A program made the translations under genes and the position numbers. Source: an uncultured Lachnospiraceae bacterium (lineage in GTDB: Bacteria; Bacillota_A; Clostridia; Lachnospirales; Lachnospiraceae). From it: DNA of 64,000 nt. Shown piece after piece: positions 56,623-64,000 of the stretch. The notes under the pieces are model-generated. The model was not told the DNA's origin and searched no databases. It worked only from the letters and a program-made list of their open reading frames with translations. Where the stretch lies: positions 124,001 through 188,000 of the forward strand of contig CATOMC010000001.1 in the NCBI GenBank assembly GCA_951801245.1, given 5' to 3'. Each line of letters starts with the position of its first letter. The stretch's first letter is position 1.

Positions 56623-58308
56623 TTATTCTATCACAGTTTGATAGTGTGCGGCAACTTTTTCCGCGATCAGAATACCGTCCATGGCCGCAGAGGTAATCCC
56701 GCCAGCATATCCCGCGCCCTCTCCGCAGGGATACAGCCCGGTCAGGGCTGACTGTCCGGTGTCGTCCCTTAGGATTCGTACCGGTGAGGAAGTCCTGCTC
56801 TCTATGCCGGACACAAAGGCCGCAGGGTCGGAAAAGCCATGCACAGATTGACCAATTAAGTCAACTCCTTCCACAAGGGATGCATTCAGATGATCCGGCA
56901 GGATTTCATGGACGGGTGCCATACACCATCTGCCTTTGATGGCCGGTGTAAACGCCGGATAACGGGCTGCGATCTCGGACATGTCTCGCAGTTCTTTGTC
57001 CATATCGGAATCCGCCATAACCGGCTGTGTATCTTGTGCGTCACTGCACCTGGAAAGTACGGCCTGCCGATAGGCTCCATAACGTTCTACCGGCACTGCC
57101 CCGGCGCCGATACGGTAGGCTTGTTCTTCCAGTCTGCGCTGAAAAGCAATCCCGGCAAGGGGACCTGTCCCACCGTAGTCTTCCGGCGTCACCGTAACGA
57201 TCATGGCGCTGTTGCTGTTAGTTCCTTTCCGGCCGCTGTAACTCATGCCGTTAATGGCCGTCCGTCCCGGTTCGGAAGAGGCATTGACCACATAACCGCC
57301 GGGACACATGCAAAAAGAATAGACCCCTCTGCCGCTTGCAGTCTTAGCCGTCACTTTATAGCTGGCTGCCGGCAAATTGTCATGCTTTTCCATGCCATAT
57401 TGTATCCGGTCGATCAGCGCCTGGGGATGCTCCAGGCGAAGCCCCACCGCAAAGGCTTTCGCCTCCATGGGAATCTGTCTGTCTGCGAGCATCATGAAGG
57501 TATCTCTGGCACTGTGGCCGATCGCCAGAATGACCGCATCGCTCTCAATACAGCCGCCGTCTTCTGTCTTCACACCCGTCACGCGGCCGTCCGCCATCAA
57601 CAGGTCTGTGACTTTCGTCAAAAAACGCACTTCCCCGCCCCAGTCTATGATCTGTCTGCGCAGGTTCGTCACCACCTTGATCAGAATATCCGTTCCGATA
57701 TGGGGTTTCGCTTCATACAAGATCTCTTCCGGTGCTCCCGCCTCCACAAAAATACGAAGCACCTCCCGGTTTCTGCCGTGAGGATCCTTGACCAGTGTAT
57801 TTAGTTTTCCATCCGAGAATGTCCCCGCGCCGCCTTCTCCGAACTGTACATTGGAATCCAGATCCAGTATGCCCTCCTGCCAGAACCGTTCCACGTCCGT
57901 AAGCCGCAGTCCGGCCTCCCGTCCTCTTTCCAGAAGAAGCGGCCGATATCCGTGTCTGGCCAGCATATAGCCGCAAAAAAGCCCGGCCGGTCCTGTCCCT
58001 ACGATCACAGGCCGCTTTCTGGCCCGCGCACGGCCGGATACGGGGAACTGATACGCTTTGACGGACACGGCCTGCACCTGACCCATTTTCGCATGGCAGG
58101 AAGATAAGATTTTGTCCTGGTCGTCCACCGTTACATCCACCGTATAAACCATATAAATATCCGGCTTTTTCCTGGCATCAATGGATTTCTTAACGATCTG
58201 AAAGGTTGTCAATTTCGCAGGCGGTATCCGTAAGATTCTGGCCGCTTTATGAATGATATCCTCCCGGGTATGTTCCGGGGGCATTTTAATCTGATTTATG
58301 CGAATCAT
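56623..58308 (-). CDS. FAD-dependent dehydrogenase, long form
   Basis: A 561-residue flavoprotein. The N-terminal 95 residues form a small domain (MIRINQIKMPPEHTREDI), followed by the Rossmann motif VIVGTGPAGLFCGYMLARHG and the FAD-related NVQFGEGGAGTFSDGKLN. The C-terminus has LYPCGEGAGYAGGITSAAMDG. This group resembles uncharacterised FAD-dependent dehydrogenases found next to tRNA-modification or HI0933 genes. The start at 58308 matches homolog starts by pattern but has no strong ribosome site; ATG 58362 is an alternative. Confidence 0.82.
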   Translation of the reverse strand: MIRINQIKMPPEHTREDIIHKAARILRIPPAKLTTFQIVKKSIDARKKPDIYMVYTVDVTVDDQDKILSSCHAKMGQVQAVSVKAYQFPVSGRARARKRPVIVGTGPAGLFCGYMLARHGYRPLLLERGREAGLRLTDVERFWQEGILDLDSNVQFGEGGAGTFSDGKLNTLVKDPHGRNREVLRIFVEAGAPEEILYEAKPHIGTDILIKVVTNLRRQIIDWGGEVRFLTKVTDLLMADGRVTGVKTEDGGCIESDAVILAIGHSARDTFMMLADRQIPMEAKAFAVGLRLEHPQALIDRIQYGMEKHDNLPAASYKVTAKTASGRGVYSFCMCPGGYVVNASSEPGRTAINGMSYSGRKGTNSNSAMIVTVTPEDYGGTGPLAGIAFQRRLEEQAYRIGAGAVPVERYGAYRQAVLSRCSDAQDTQPVMADSDMDKELRDMSEIAARYPAFTPAIKGRWCMAPVHEILPDHLNASLVEGVDLIGQSVHGFSDPAAFVSGIESRTSSPVRILRDDTGQSALTGLYPCGEGAGYAGGITSAAMDGILIAEKVAAHYQTVIE

Positions 58309-58378
58309 GCTGTTGTTTTGTCTCTTTCTGTTTGATTCCCGCAATGACAGCTTACGTATCATCTCCGGTTTGGCAAAG

Positions 58379-59608
58379 TTATCTGCCTCTACGGGCAGCC
58401 GCCCTGCCTGCAACGGTCCCGCTGCTGAACGCCCATTGCAGATTGTAGCCGCCGCAGATGCCGTCAATATCCAGGATCTCTCCGGCAAAATAGATGCCCG
58501 GTACAATCCTGGAGGACAGGTTACTGTCTACCTGCGCACAGTCCACACCGCCTGCGCTTACCTGCGCCTGCGCAAAGGAATTCGTGTCCTTCACTTCTAC
58601 CGTAAGACAGCGGTACAGTTCCTGCAGTTTTCTACGTGCCTTCGGCGGTATCGTTTCTGCCGTCTCACTTCCCTTGATCCCGCTGAGACGAAGCAAAAGC
58701 AGATTTATCTTCTTATTGACCAGACCGGTTAGGAATGCTTCCATCGTCTGGTGCGCCTGTCTTGCAAATCTCTCCTGCCAGAATGTATCATATGCTTCCT
58801 CTGCAATATCCGGCAAGAAAGAAAGTTCCACCGTGGTGCGCTTCTTATCGCGCAGGCCATAAGCCGCCTGACGACTGATCTGAAAGACCGGGATCCCGGA
58901 AATGCCGTAGTCTGTCAGTTGTAATTCTCCCCGTTCCTCACAGATCTTATGTCCCTCTATCCGCAGTGTGACTTTCGCATCACAGCGCACTCCCGCCACC
59001 TGCTTATAATAATCTTCCCGACAGCGAAGCGCCGTCAGGGCAGGCACTACGGGTATGATCTTATGACCAAGCTGTCCGGCCAGTTTACATCCTGTCCCAT
59101 CCGACCCGGTCCCCGGGGCCGCACTGCCGCCGCAGGTAAGGATGACCGCATCATAGGTTTGGCCGTTCTGCCCGGCTGTTTCTACCTTTAGACCGCCGCC
59201 GGCTGTGCGGATACCCGTTACCTGTGTTCCTATATGTATATCCACGGATAGTCTTGACAGTTCATAGCGAAACAGATCAAGTACCGTGGAAGCCTGTCCG
59301 CTGGCAGGATACAGATATCCGTTTACCGCTTTGATCCGCATCCCCAGATCCTCAAAAAAGGCTTTGGTCTGTGGCACGCCGAAGGTCTGTAGGATAGCGG
59401 GAAGCAGTTTTTTCCCGCTTCCATAATAACAGGATACGTCCATTTTCTCATTGGAAAAATTACATTTACCATTTCCGGTAGACAGGATTTTCTTGCCAAT
59501 CCGGTCATTTCTCTCATAGATCGTCACCAAAGCGCCCGCTCTGGCTGCCTGCACGGCCGCCATCATCCCGGCCGCCCCGCCGCCGATCACCGCAACTTTA
59601 CTGTTCAT
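58379..59608 (-). CDS. HI0933/BaiN-type flavoprotein
   Basis: A 409-residue NAD(P)/FAD-dependent oxidoreductase of the HI0933-like (YhiN/BaiN) family. The N-terminal VAVIGGGAAGMMAAVQAA and the GRKILxTGNGKCNFSN-type motif (here GKKILSTGNGKCNFSN) are diagnostic, as is the late GEILDIDGICGGYNLQWAF. Some members are implicated in bile-acid reduction, but the family is broad and no such role can be claimed here. The start at 59608 has GGAGG 5 nt upstream. Confidence 0.9.
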   Translation of the reverse strand: MNSKVAVIGGGAAGMMAAVQAARAGALVTIYERNDRIGKKILSTGNGKCNFSNEKMDVSCYYGSGKKLLPAILQTFGVPQTKAFFEDLGMRIKAVNGYLYPASGQASTVLDLFRYELSRLSVDIHIGTQVTGIRTAGGGLKVETAGQNGQTYDAVILTCGGSAAPGTGSDGTGCKLAGQLGHKIIPVVPALTALRCREDYYKQVAGVRCDAKVTLRIEGHKICEERGELQLTDYGISGIPVFQISRQAAYGLRDKKRTTVELSFLPDIAEEAYDTFWQERFARQAHQTMEAFLTGLVNKKINLLLLRLSGIKGSETAETIPPKARRKLQELYRCLTVEVKDTNSFAQAQVSAGGVDCAQVDSNLSSRIVPGIYFAGEILDIDGICGGYNLQWAFSSGTVAGRAAARRGR

Positions 59609-59649
59609 ATAACCTCCATGCTGTCTCCCCATGTCAACAGATACCGGCA

Positions 59650-60339
59650 TCAACTGGAATAAGACTCCAGGAAATGATATAAAGCCTCTTCCCCTTCCAC
59701 ATATTTACCGCGGATGATCTCTGCCTGCAGCGTATCACTCAGGCTTTCCAGAAGAATATCCGTGTTCATATAGAGAGTCTTTTTATCTTCTTCATAGACC
59801 ACGACAAAGTGATCCGCCACCATCAGATAAAAGCCCCTGTTTACTTTCTTGGGCCGGTAATATTTACAGATCGCCACCCGGTCTTTGGAAAAAGCCGTAA
59901 GCTCTATGCTCTCAAATCCCATTTCCAATTCCGCCAGCGGCGGACTGCTGTCGTAGGAAGATAGTTCTTCCAGAAGTCCTTCTCTGTCAAGACCGATGTA
60001 TTTGACCGGAATCGTTTCCTCTTTCTCATCGATCGTTCCCTCCGAAAGATCTACCGTTTCCACCAGATAGCGCGTGTCCGCTGACACTACCGGTCTGGTT
60101 TCCACAGCCGCTTCTATCACCTGTTCTTCCGGCTCGTCATCCGGCAGCGTCTGCGCTGTCTGTGTTGTTTGCGTTGGCTGTGCTGGCTGTGTCGTCTGCC
60201 TTACTTGCACGGTGTTATCCTGGTTCCTATATTTGTTGGGATAGAAGAACTCTTCTGCTTTCAGTGCGCCATAACCGCCAATCCCCAGCATGATACCGGA
60301 AAGAATCAGTAAAAAACTGATACGTCTTACAAGTTTCAT
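59650..60339 (-). CDS. Membrane-anchored protein with possible BofC-like C-terminal domain
   Basis: A 229-residue protein. An N-terminal membrane anchor (about 8-25) is followed by a Thr/Gln/Pro linker (about 48-70) and an acidic region. The C-terminal 85 residues read EGLLEELSSYDSSPPLAELEMG through to ALYHFLESYSS. The late segment LESLSDTLQAEIIRGKYVEG resembles the BofC C-terminal domain that controls sigma-K checkpoint signalling in Bacillus. This link is by pattern only. It lies between the flippase and the HI0933 gene. Confidence 0.6.
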   Translation of the reverse strand: MKLVRRISFLLILSGIMLGIGGYGALKAEEFFYPNKYRNQDNTVQVRQTTQPAQPTQTTQTAQTLPDDEPEEQVIEAAVETRPVVSADTRYLVETVDLSEGTIDEKEETIPVKYIGLDREGLLEELSSYDSSPPLAELEMGFESIELTAFSKDRVAICKYYRPKKVNRGFYLMVADHFVVVYEEDKKTLYMNTDILLESLSDTLQAEIIRGKYVEGEEALYHFLESYSS

Positions 60340-60423
60340 CCTATTTCTGACCTCTCTTATCGGATTTCCTGTAATCAGTATCAGTCAATTCCTGATTTTT
60401 ATTCAGACAAGATACCTTAACTT

Positions 60424-62088
60424 CTATAAAATTCCCAGATTCTTACCAAGCAGGATAAAGAAAAATCCAAGCGGCATTCTGGAAAGTTCCGCCTCCCCGA
60501 TCACCCGAAGCATCATGAGCAGGAAGATATAGACAAAGACACCTGCAAATAACGCGACCAACACCGTGATCAGATCTCCCGCCGCTTCTGTAAGCACAAG
60601 CTGTAGCAAAAAGACCACAACCCCGGATATCCCTGCCGCAATGGCCGGAAACACCACGCCGGTAAGCCAGTCCTGCCGATATCTGATCCGTCTAGCCACA
60701 AAGTAAAAGGCAAGAAATGCATAGACCAAAAACATAAGAATCAATACGCCGACCAGTCCGTACATGCCAAGCAAAAGCTTATGCACCAACAGATAGCCTG
60801 TCAGCAAATGAACAAGAAATGATGCGGCCGCTGTCAGGAACAGTTCCCTTATCATATTCAGCTTGTACAGAATCTGCCCGAAAAGGAACGAAAACCCAAA
60901 CAATACGATCACGATGGCACCTTCATGCATTGCCAGCGTAAGCGTCTCACTGACTTCTTTTGCCGCGATACTTGCCGCTCTTTTCCCATAGGAAAGTCTT
61001 ATGAAAGATTCCGCCAGCACTGCCAGATAGATGGTAATCGGAAAGGCAGCGATACTAAGCCTCTTAACCGCTTTGCCAATCCGCTCCCGCATGGGGCGGT
61101 AATCGTCTCTGTCATAAGCGTTGCCAATCTTTCCGATCATTGGAAAGATCGCCATACAGCAGACAGCGGCCCCCAGGCCGATCAGGACGGCAAATCTGCC
61201 ATAATAACCGCCCCAGTGCCTGGTACGCATATCGCCAAGCTCGGACACGTTCATATAATAATTGTAAAACCGCTGATCGATCAACATAAAGGCATTCGAC
61301 AACAGGGCGATCAAAGACAGGGGCATCAGCCCGGACAAAATCATCTTCTGGATAGAATATGGCGTCTCCAGGCGCATATTGTTGTCCTGCCCCAGTCTCC
61401 CGCGCAGTGTCACGGAATAAATCGCATAAATGACCAACAGATATATGGTGGTTATGATCTGGGAAATCATCACACCTAACATGGCCCCCAGTGCTCCATA
61501 GGCATAGGCATAAGAATACGACTGTAAAAGAGCCGCCACATTCTCGCCATACTCCTGAAAAGCCCTGCCGCACAGAAGTGCACAGATCAACATGGATATT
61601 TTCTCAACATAATGAGAATGTGCCACCAGCACACCGAGTCCGTATCCATTAAAATATCCCCTGAAAGAACCGACGAATGACGCAAAAACAATGGTCGGTG
61701 CCGCCGCAAGGACCGCCATGCGGCTTAAATGCTCAAGCACTAACATATCCGCGATGGAAGCTGACAGAAATAACAGAAGGACCGCCATGATCACACTGAT
61801 CAAAAGGTCCAGGAAGAAGGCCGTCCTGAATACCTTCCTGGCATTGCGGTAACGATCTCTTTTCACACGGTAACGGATGAGTCCTGACATGATTTTCGAC
61901 ATACTGTAGGAAGTAATCAATGTGGTCAGTATAAAAAGTTCAAAAGCCGGAGCAAACAGTCCCATTCCGGCATCACCGATAATGTTGGCAAGGGGAATCC
62001 GCATAAAGAGAAGAATCATATAGGAACTGATCCCTGCAAACATAACAATTTGGCTTTTCGTATTTTTAATCATATATTGTACACGCAT
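60424..62088 (-). CDS. MATE/MurJ-type polysaccharide flippase, SpoVB-like
   Basis: A 554-residue polytopic protein with about 14 membrane segments. Regions GSFRGYFNGYGLGVLVAHS and [14 protein letters not shown] positions fit the SpoVB/MviN/RfbX group. Such proteins flip lipid-linked sugars or take part in spore cortex formation. The start at 62088 has GAGGAT upstream. It follows ybeY by 6 bp. Confidence 0.87.
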   Translation of the reverse strand: MRVQYMIKNTKSQIVMFAGISSYMILLFMRIPLANIIGDAGMGLFAPAFELFILTTLITSYSMSKIMSGLIRYRVKRDRYRNARKVFRTAFFLDLLISVIMAVLLLFLSASIADMLVLEHLSRMAVLAAAPTIVFASFVGSFRGYFNGYGLGVLVAHSHYVEKISMLICALLCGRAFQEYGENVAALLQSYSYAYAYGALGAMLGVMISQIITTIYLLVIYAIYSVTLRGRLGQDNNMRLETPYSIQKMILSGLMPLSLIALLSNAFMLIDQRFYNYYMNVSELGDMRTRHWGGYYGRFAVLIGLGAAVCCMAIFPMIGKIGNAYDRDDYRPMRERIGKAVKRLSIAAFPITIYLAVLAESFIRLSYGKRAASIAAKEVSETLTLAMHEGAIVIVLFGFSFLFGQILYKLNMIRELFLTAAASFLVHLLTGYLLVHKLLLGMYGLVGVLILMFLVYAFLAFYFVARRIRYRQDWLTGVVFPAIAAGISGVVVFLLQLVLTEAAGDLITVLVALFAGVFVYIFLLMMLRVIGEAELSRMPLGFFFILLGKNLGIL

Positions 62089-62094
62089 TACCGT

Positions 62095-62595
62095 TTATCC
62101 TCTTGTAATATGAAGCCGATTCAGTACTTCTTCCTGTTTTTGTTCCATCACGGCTGCCTCATCTGGTTCCATATGATCATAACCGCATAAGTGGAACATA
62201 CTGTGCGCAAGTAAAAAGGCGAACTCCCGCAGCATACTATGCCCGTATTCTGCCGCCTGCTCTTTCACCCGGTCCGCAGACAGAATGATATCTCCAAGCT
62301 GAAGTTCTCCGCTGTCAGGATCAAAACAATCCGCCTCGTGATCTCCGGCAAAAGCAAAGTCACCCGCTGTCTCAAAGGAAAGATTGGGAAAAGAGAGTAC
62401 ATCGGTCTCTTTGTCTGTCGCTCTGTAATTCTTGTTGTATTCGCGGATTCCCGCATTGTCTGTGATCAGAAGGTTCACACAAGTCTCATAAGGACAGTTC
62501 TCAGCCTCCATGACCTGTTCCATGATCTTATCCAACAGTTCTTTACAGTCAAAAGGGAAAATAACCTCTGTTTCATTCTCAACGTAAGAAGTCAT
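62095..62595 (-). CDS. ybeY: Endoribonuclease YbeY
   Basis: A 166-residue zinc endoribonuclease in 16S rRNA maturation and ribosome quality control. The zinc motif is HSMFHLCGYDH (family H-x3-H-x5-H). The start at 62595 has AGGAG upstream; a longer reading runs into the preceding gene, which it overlaps by 17 bp. The phoH - PgpH-like - ybeY order matches the conserved Firmicutes arrangement. Confidence 0.95.
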   Translation of the reverse strand: MTSYVENETEVIFPFDCKELLDKIMEQVMEAENCPYETCVNLLITDNAGIREYNKNYRATDKETDVLSFPNLSFETAGDFAFAGDHEADCFDPDSGELQLGDIILSADRVKEQAAEYGHSMLREFAFLLAHSMFHLCGYDHMEPDEAAVMEQKQEEVLNRLHITRG

Positions 62596-63784
62596 AATAT
62601 AATTTCTCCTGAACAAAAATCCGTTTCATCTCGTGAAGCTGTGCCAGAGATATTTCGTTGCTCCACAGTTCATCTGTTTCAAATTTCTTCTGAAATACGG
62701 TGTCGATCAGATGTTCATAGTCAAGTTCCGCCTTGGGATCTTTGTCAAACAGATACAAGATCGAGGAGACAATACAGTCTGCAAACAATACCACAATGGT
62801 CTCCTTCGATACCACCTTTGAACCGGTGTCAACATACTCTTTTAAGATACTCTTGGTCTTGGGCGGGAAATGATATTCGTCACAGATGGCCGACACATTT
62901 TCCCAGGTGTTCTCCCCCCGCAGGGTTCCGATTCTGTGATAATAGCCGCATGCCTTGACCGCAGCATCGTCAATCTCCAGGCTTCTGGCAATCTTATCCC
63001 CCAAATAGGCCGTGTGGATCGCATGATAGTACTCTTCTTTGGACATCTCCTTAAGCTGTACCAGAAGGGGACACTCCGGATCGTTGATCTCCATATATTT
63101 CTCCCGGTATCTATGAATAACCGCAGAACTGAACATCTTTAGACTGACTAACAGCAAGATGCAGGAAACCATCAGATTGATCGCCGGAATCGTAAACTGC
63201 CCGATGGCAAGCCTGGCGTTGACAAACAAAATCACATTCCCCATGAGACAAAGTCCAAGCACCAGAATAGAGATCAGAAGCGGAAGCCCCACCTTGAAAT
63301 CATCGTCAATGGTGCTAAATACCAGTATCCCGGCAAGTCCGCTGATAAAATACAGCCAGAATATGGCGTAATCACATCCCGCGAAATTCACGGATAAAAT
63401 CAGGCACAAGCTTCCGGACGCAAGACCTGTCATACCGTTGCTGAACACGCCAAGCAGTACGAAGATGACCAGGAAGGGCCATCCGGAAACGGGCAGATAC
63501 GGCAGTAATATGGCAGCGATCAGACTGATGATATACATCAGTGCAAACCTGCCATAGCGTCCCTCATTGTGATAGATAAAGAATCCGTTGATCTCGCTTA
63601 GTACAAACGAAAAAATAACAACACCTGTACCGGTCAGGATCATCACCACATTGCGAAGCTGCATGTCCATCTTATTGTGATAGAGCAGACAGCCAAGATA
63701 GGTGATGCCGCCGGCCGCTATAAACATCAAGGTAAATATGAATAATCTCTTCCAAACATTTTTCTTATTTTTTTCCACGGTCAT
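62579..63784 (-). CDS. Shortened PgpH-like membrane protein with degenerate HD motif
   Basis: A 401-residue protein occupying the place of PgpH/YqfF between phoH and ybeY. Residues 12-225 hold six to seven membrane spans. The cytosolic part (about 245-401) resembles the PgpH HD domain: His254 in EYYHAIH, then YYHRIG at 281-286 where PgpH has YYHDIG, and FADCIVSSI with Asp336 where PgpH has ADSVEAAVR. The metal-binding HD pair is thus His-Arg, the following His-His region is absent, and the large outer 7TMR-HDED domain of about 300 residues is missing. It is probably not an active c-di-AMP phosphodiesterase. It overlaps phoH by 20 bp and ybeY by 17 bp. Confidence 0.85.
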   Translation of the reverse strand: MTVEKNKKNVWKRLFIFTLMFIAAGGITYLGCLLYHNKMDMQLRNVVMILTGTGVVIFSFVLSEINGFFIYHNEGRYGRFALMYIISLIAAILLPYLPVSGWPFLVIFVLLGVFSNGMTGLASGSLCLILSVNFAGCDYAIFWLYFISGLAGILVFSTIDDDFKVGLPLLISILVLGLCLMGNVILFVNARLAIGQFTIPAINLMVSCILLLVSLKMFSSAVIHRYREKYMEINDPECPLLVQLKEMSKEEYYHAIHTAYLGDKIARSLEIDDAAVKACGYYHRIGTLRGENTWENVSAICDEYHFPPKTKSILKEYVDTGSKVVSKETIVVLFADCIVSSILYLFDKDPKAELDYEHLIDTVFQKKFETDELWSNEISLAQLHEMKRIFVQEKLYYDFLR

Positions 63785-64000
63785 AATTCCTGTTTCTTAG
63801 TTTTTCACTGCGTCTTACTTCTCTGGATTCATAATCTTCATAAGCCTTGACAATCTTCTGTACCAGCGGGTGTCTGACTACATCCTTACTGGAAAGCTTA
63901 CAAAAAGCGATGTCGTCTATTTTGGACAGTACTCTGGCTGCCACATCCAGTCCTGATTTCGTATCCGGCGCAAGGTCTTTCTGCGAGGCGTCCCCGGTGA
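63765..64000 (-). CDS. phoH: PhoH-family ATPase (N-terminal part outside window)
   Basis: The last 78 codons of a PhoH gene: TGD at the edge, then KSGLDVAARVLSKIDDI and SSKDVVRHPLVQKIVKAYEDYE, the characteristic PhoH ending. The basic tail ends at TAA (63767-63765), inside the start of the PgpH-like gene. The P-loop lies to the right, outside the window. It belongs to the row phoH, PgpH-like, ybeY. Confidence 0.88.
   Translation of the reverse strand, partial: TGDASQKDLAPDTKSGLDVAARVLSKIDDIAFCKLSSKDVVRHPLVQKIVKAYEDYESREVRRSEKLRNRNYDRGKK

Noticed and set aside
60160..60205. Repeat array in the Thr/Gln/Pro linker
   Set aside because: It is a short imperfect low-complexity coding stretch (TQP/TQT units), not a CRISPR or VNTR array.

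Overview
The window looks like a chromosomal segment from an anaerobic Clostridia bacterium, most likely a Lachnospiraceae gut commensal. This rests on gene content and order: a short HisG with HisZ, a YlbJ-type sporulation protein, phoH/PgpH-like/ybeY order, YesM/YesN with GH43 and sugar ABC genes, and paired radical-SAM genes. Base composition is moderate, with SD-type ribosome sites and frequent TTG starts. Nearly all genes lie on the minus strand. I see no rRNA, tRNA, IS element, prophage or CRISPR array. Most of the window is core metabolism, and I did not find a clearly new multi-gene system. The best second-look items are modified or degenerate members of known families.

Layout (minus strand unless stated). 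1-3.6 kb: truncated MerR regulator with a 19-bp-spacer promoter; a radical-SAM protein (TIGR03960) and its DUF2344 partner; a small membrane protein. 3.6-12.1 kb: a long probable operon (small zinc-ribbon-like protein, unknown membrane protein, RluA-type pseudouridine synthase, RecU, HisZ, HisG, a SIMPL-domain protein, HisD, HisB, and a HisF-like/HisI/HisE fusion) closed by a terminator. 12.1-15.4 kb: SDR, YgiQ radical SAM and HAD phosphatase. 15.5 kb (+): YlbJ. 16.5-24.1 kb: cell-wall amidase, then a topoisomerase IV (parE-parC)-rsmD-coaD-coiled-coil gene row. 24.2-29 kb: a possible nuclease/winged-helix protein, a membrane diguanylate cyclase (+), a disordered unknown protein, and leuCD. 29.1-34 kb: DedA, a GT4 glycosyltransferase, an OmpR-type regulator and a large histidine kinase. 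34.4-41.3 kb: metH-ilvB-ilvN-ilvN-ilvC-tetR, with tandem acetolactate synthase small subunits. 41.4-42.8 kb: a lipoprotein, an orphan HMA metallochaperone and ArsR repressor behind a consensus promoter. 43-51.3 kb: YesM/YesN (+) convergent with GH43 xylosidase/arabinosidase, two ABC permeases and a binding lipoprotein. 51.6-53.3 kb: a chemoreceptor. 53.5-56.6 kb: proB-DUF896-5-FTHF cyclo-ligase-proA. 56.6-64 kb: phoH (partial), a shortened PgpH-like protein with a broken HD motif, ybeY, a SpoVB/MATE-type flippase, a possible BofC-like protein and two flavoproteins.

The window combines amino-acid biosynthesis (His, Leu, Ile/Val, Pro, Met) with envelope and sporulation-linked genes and one plant-polysaccharide utilisation locus with its own two-component control. 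Starts were set by Shine-Dalgarno spacing. Family assignments are from recognised motifs only; no database search was run.
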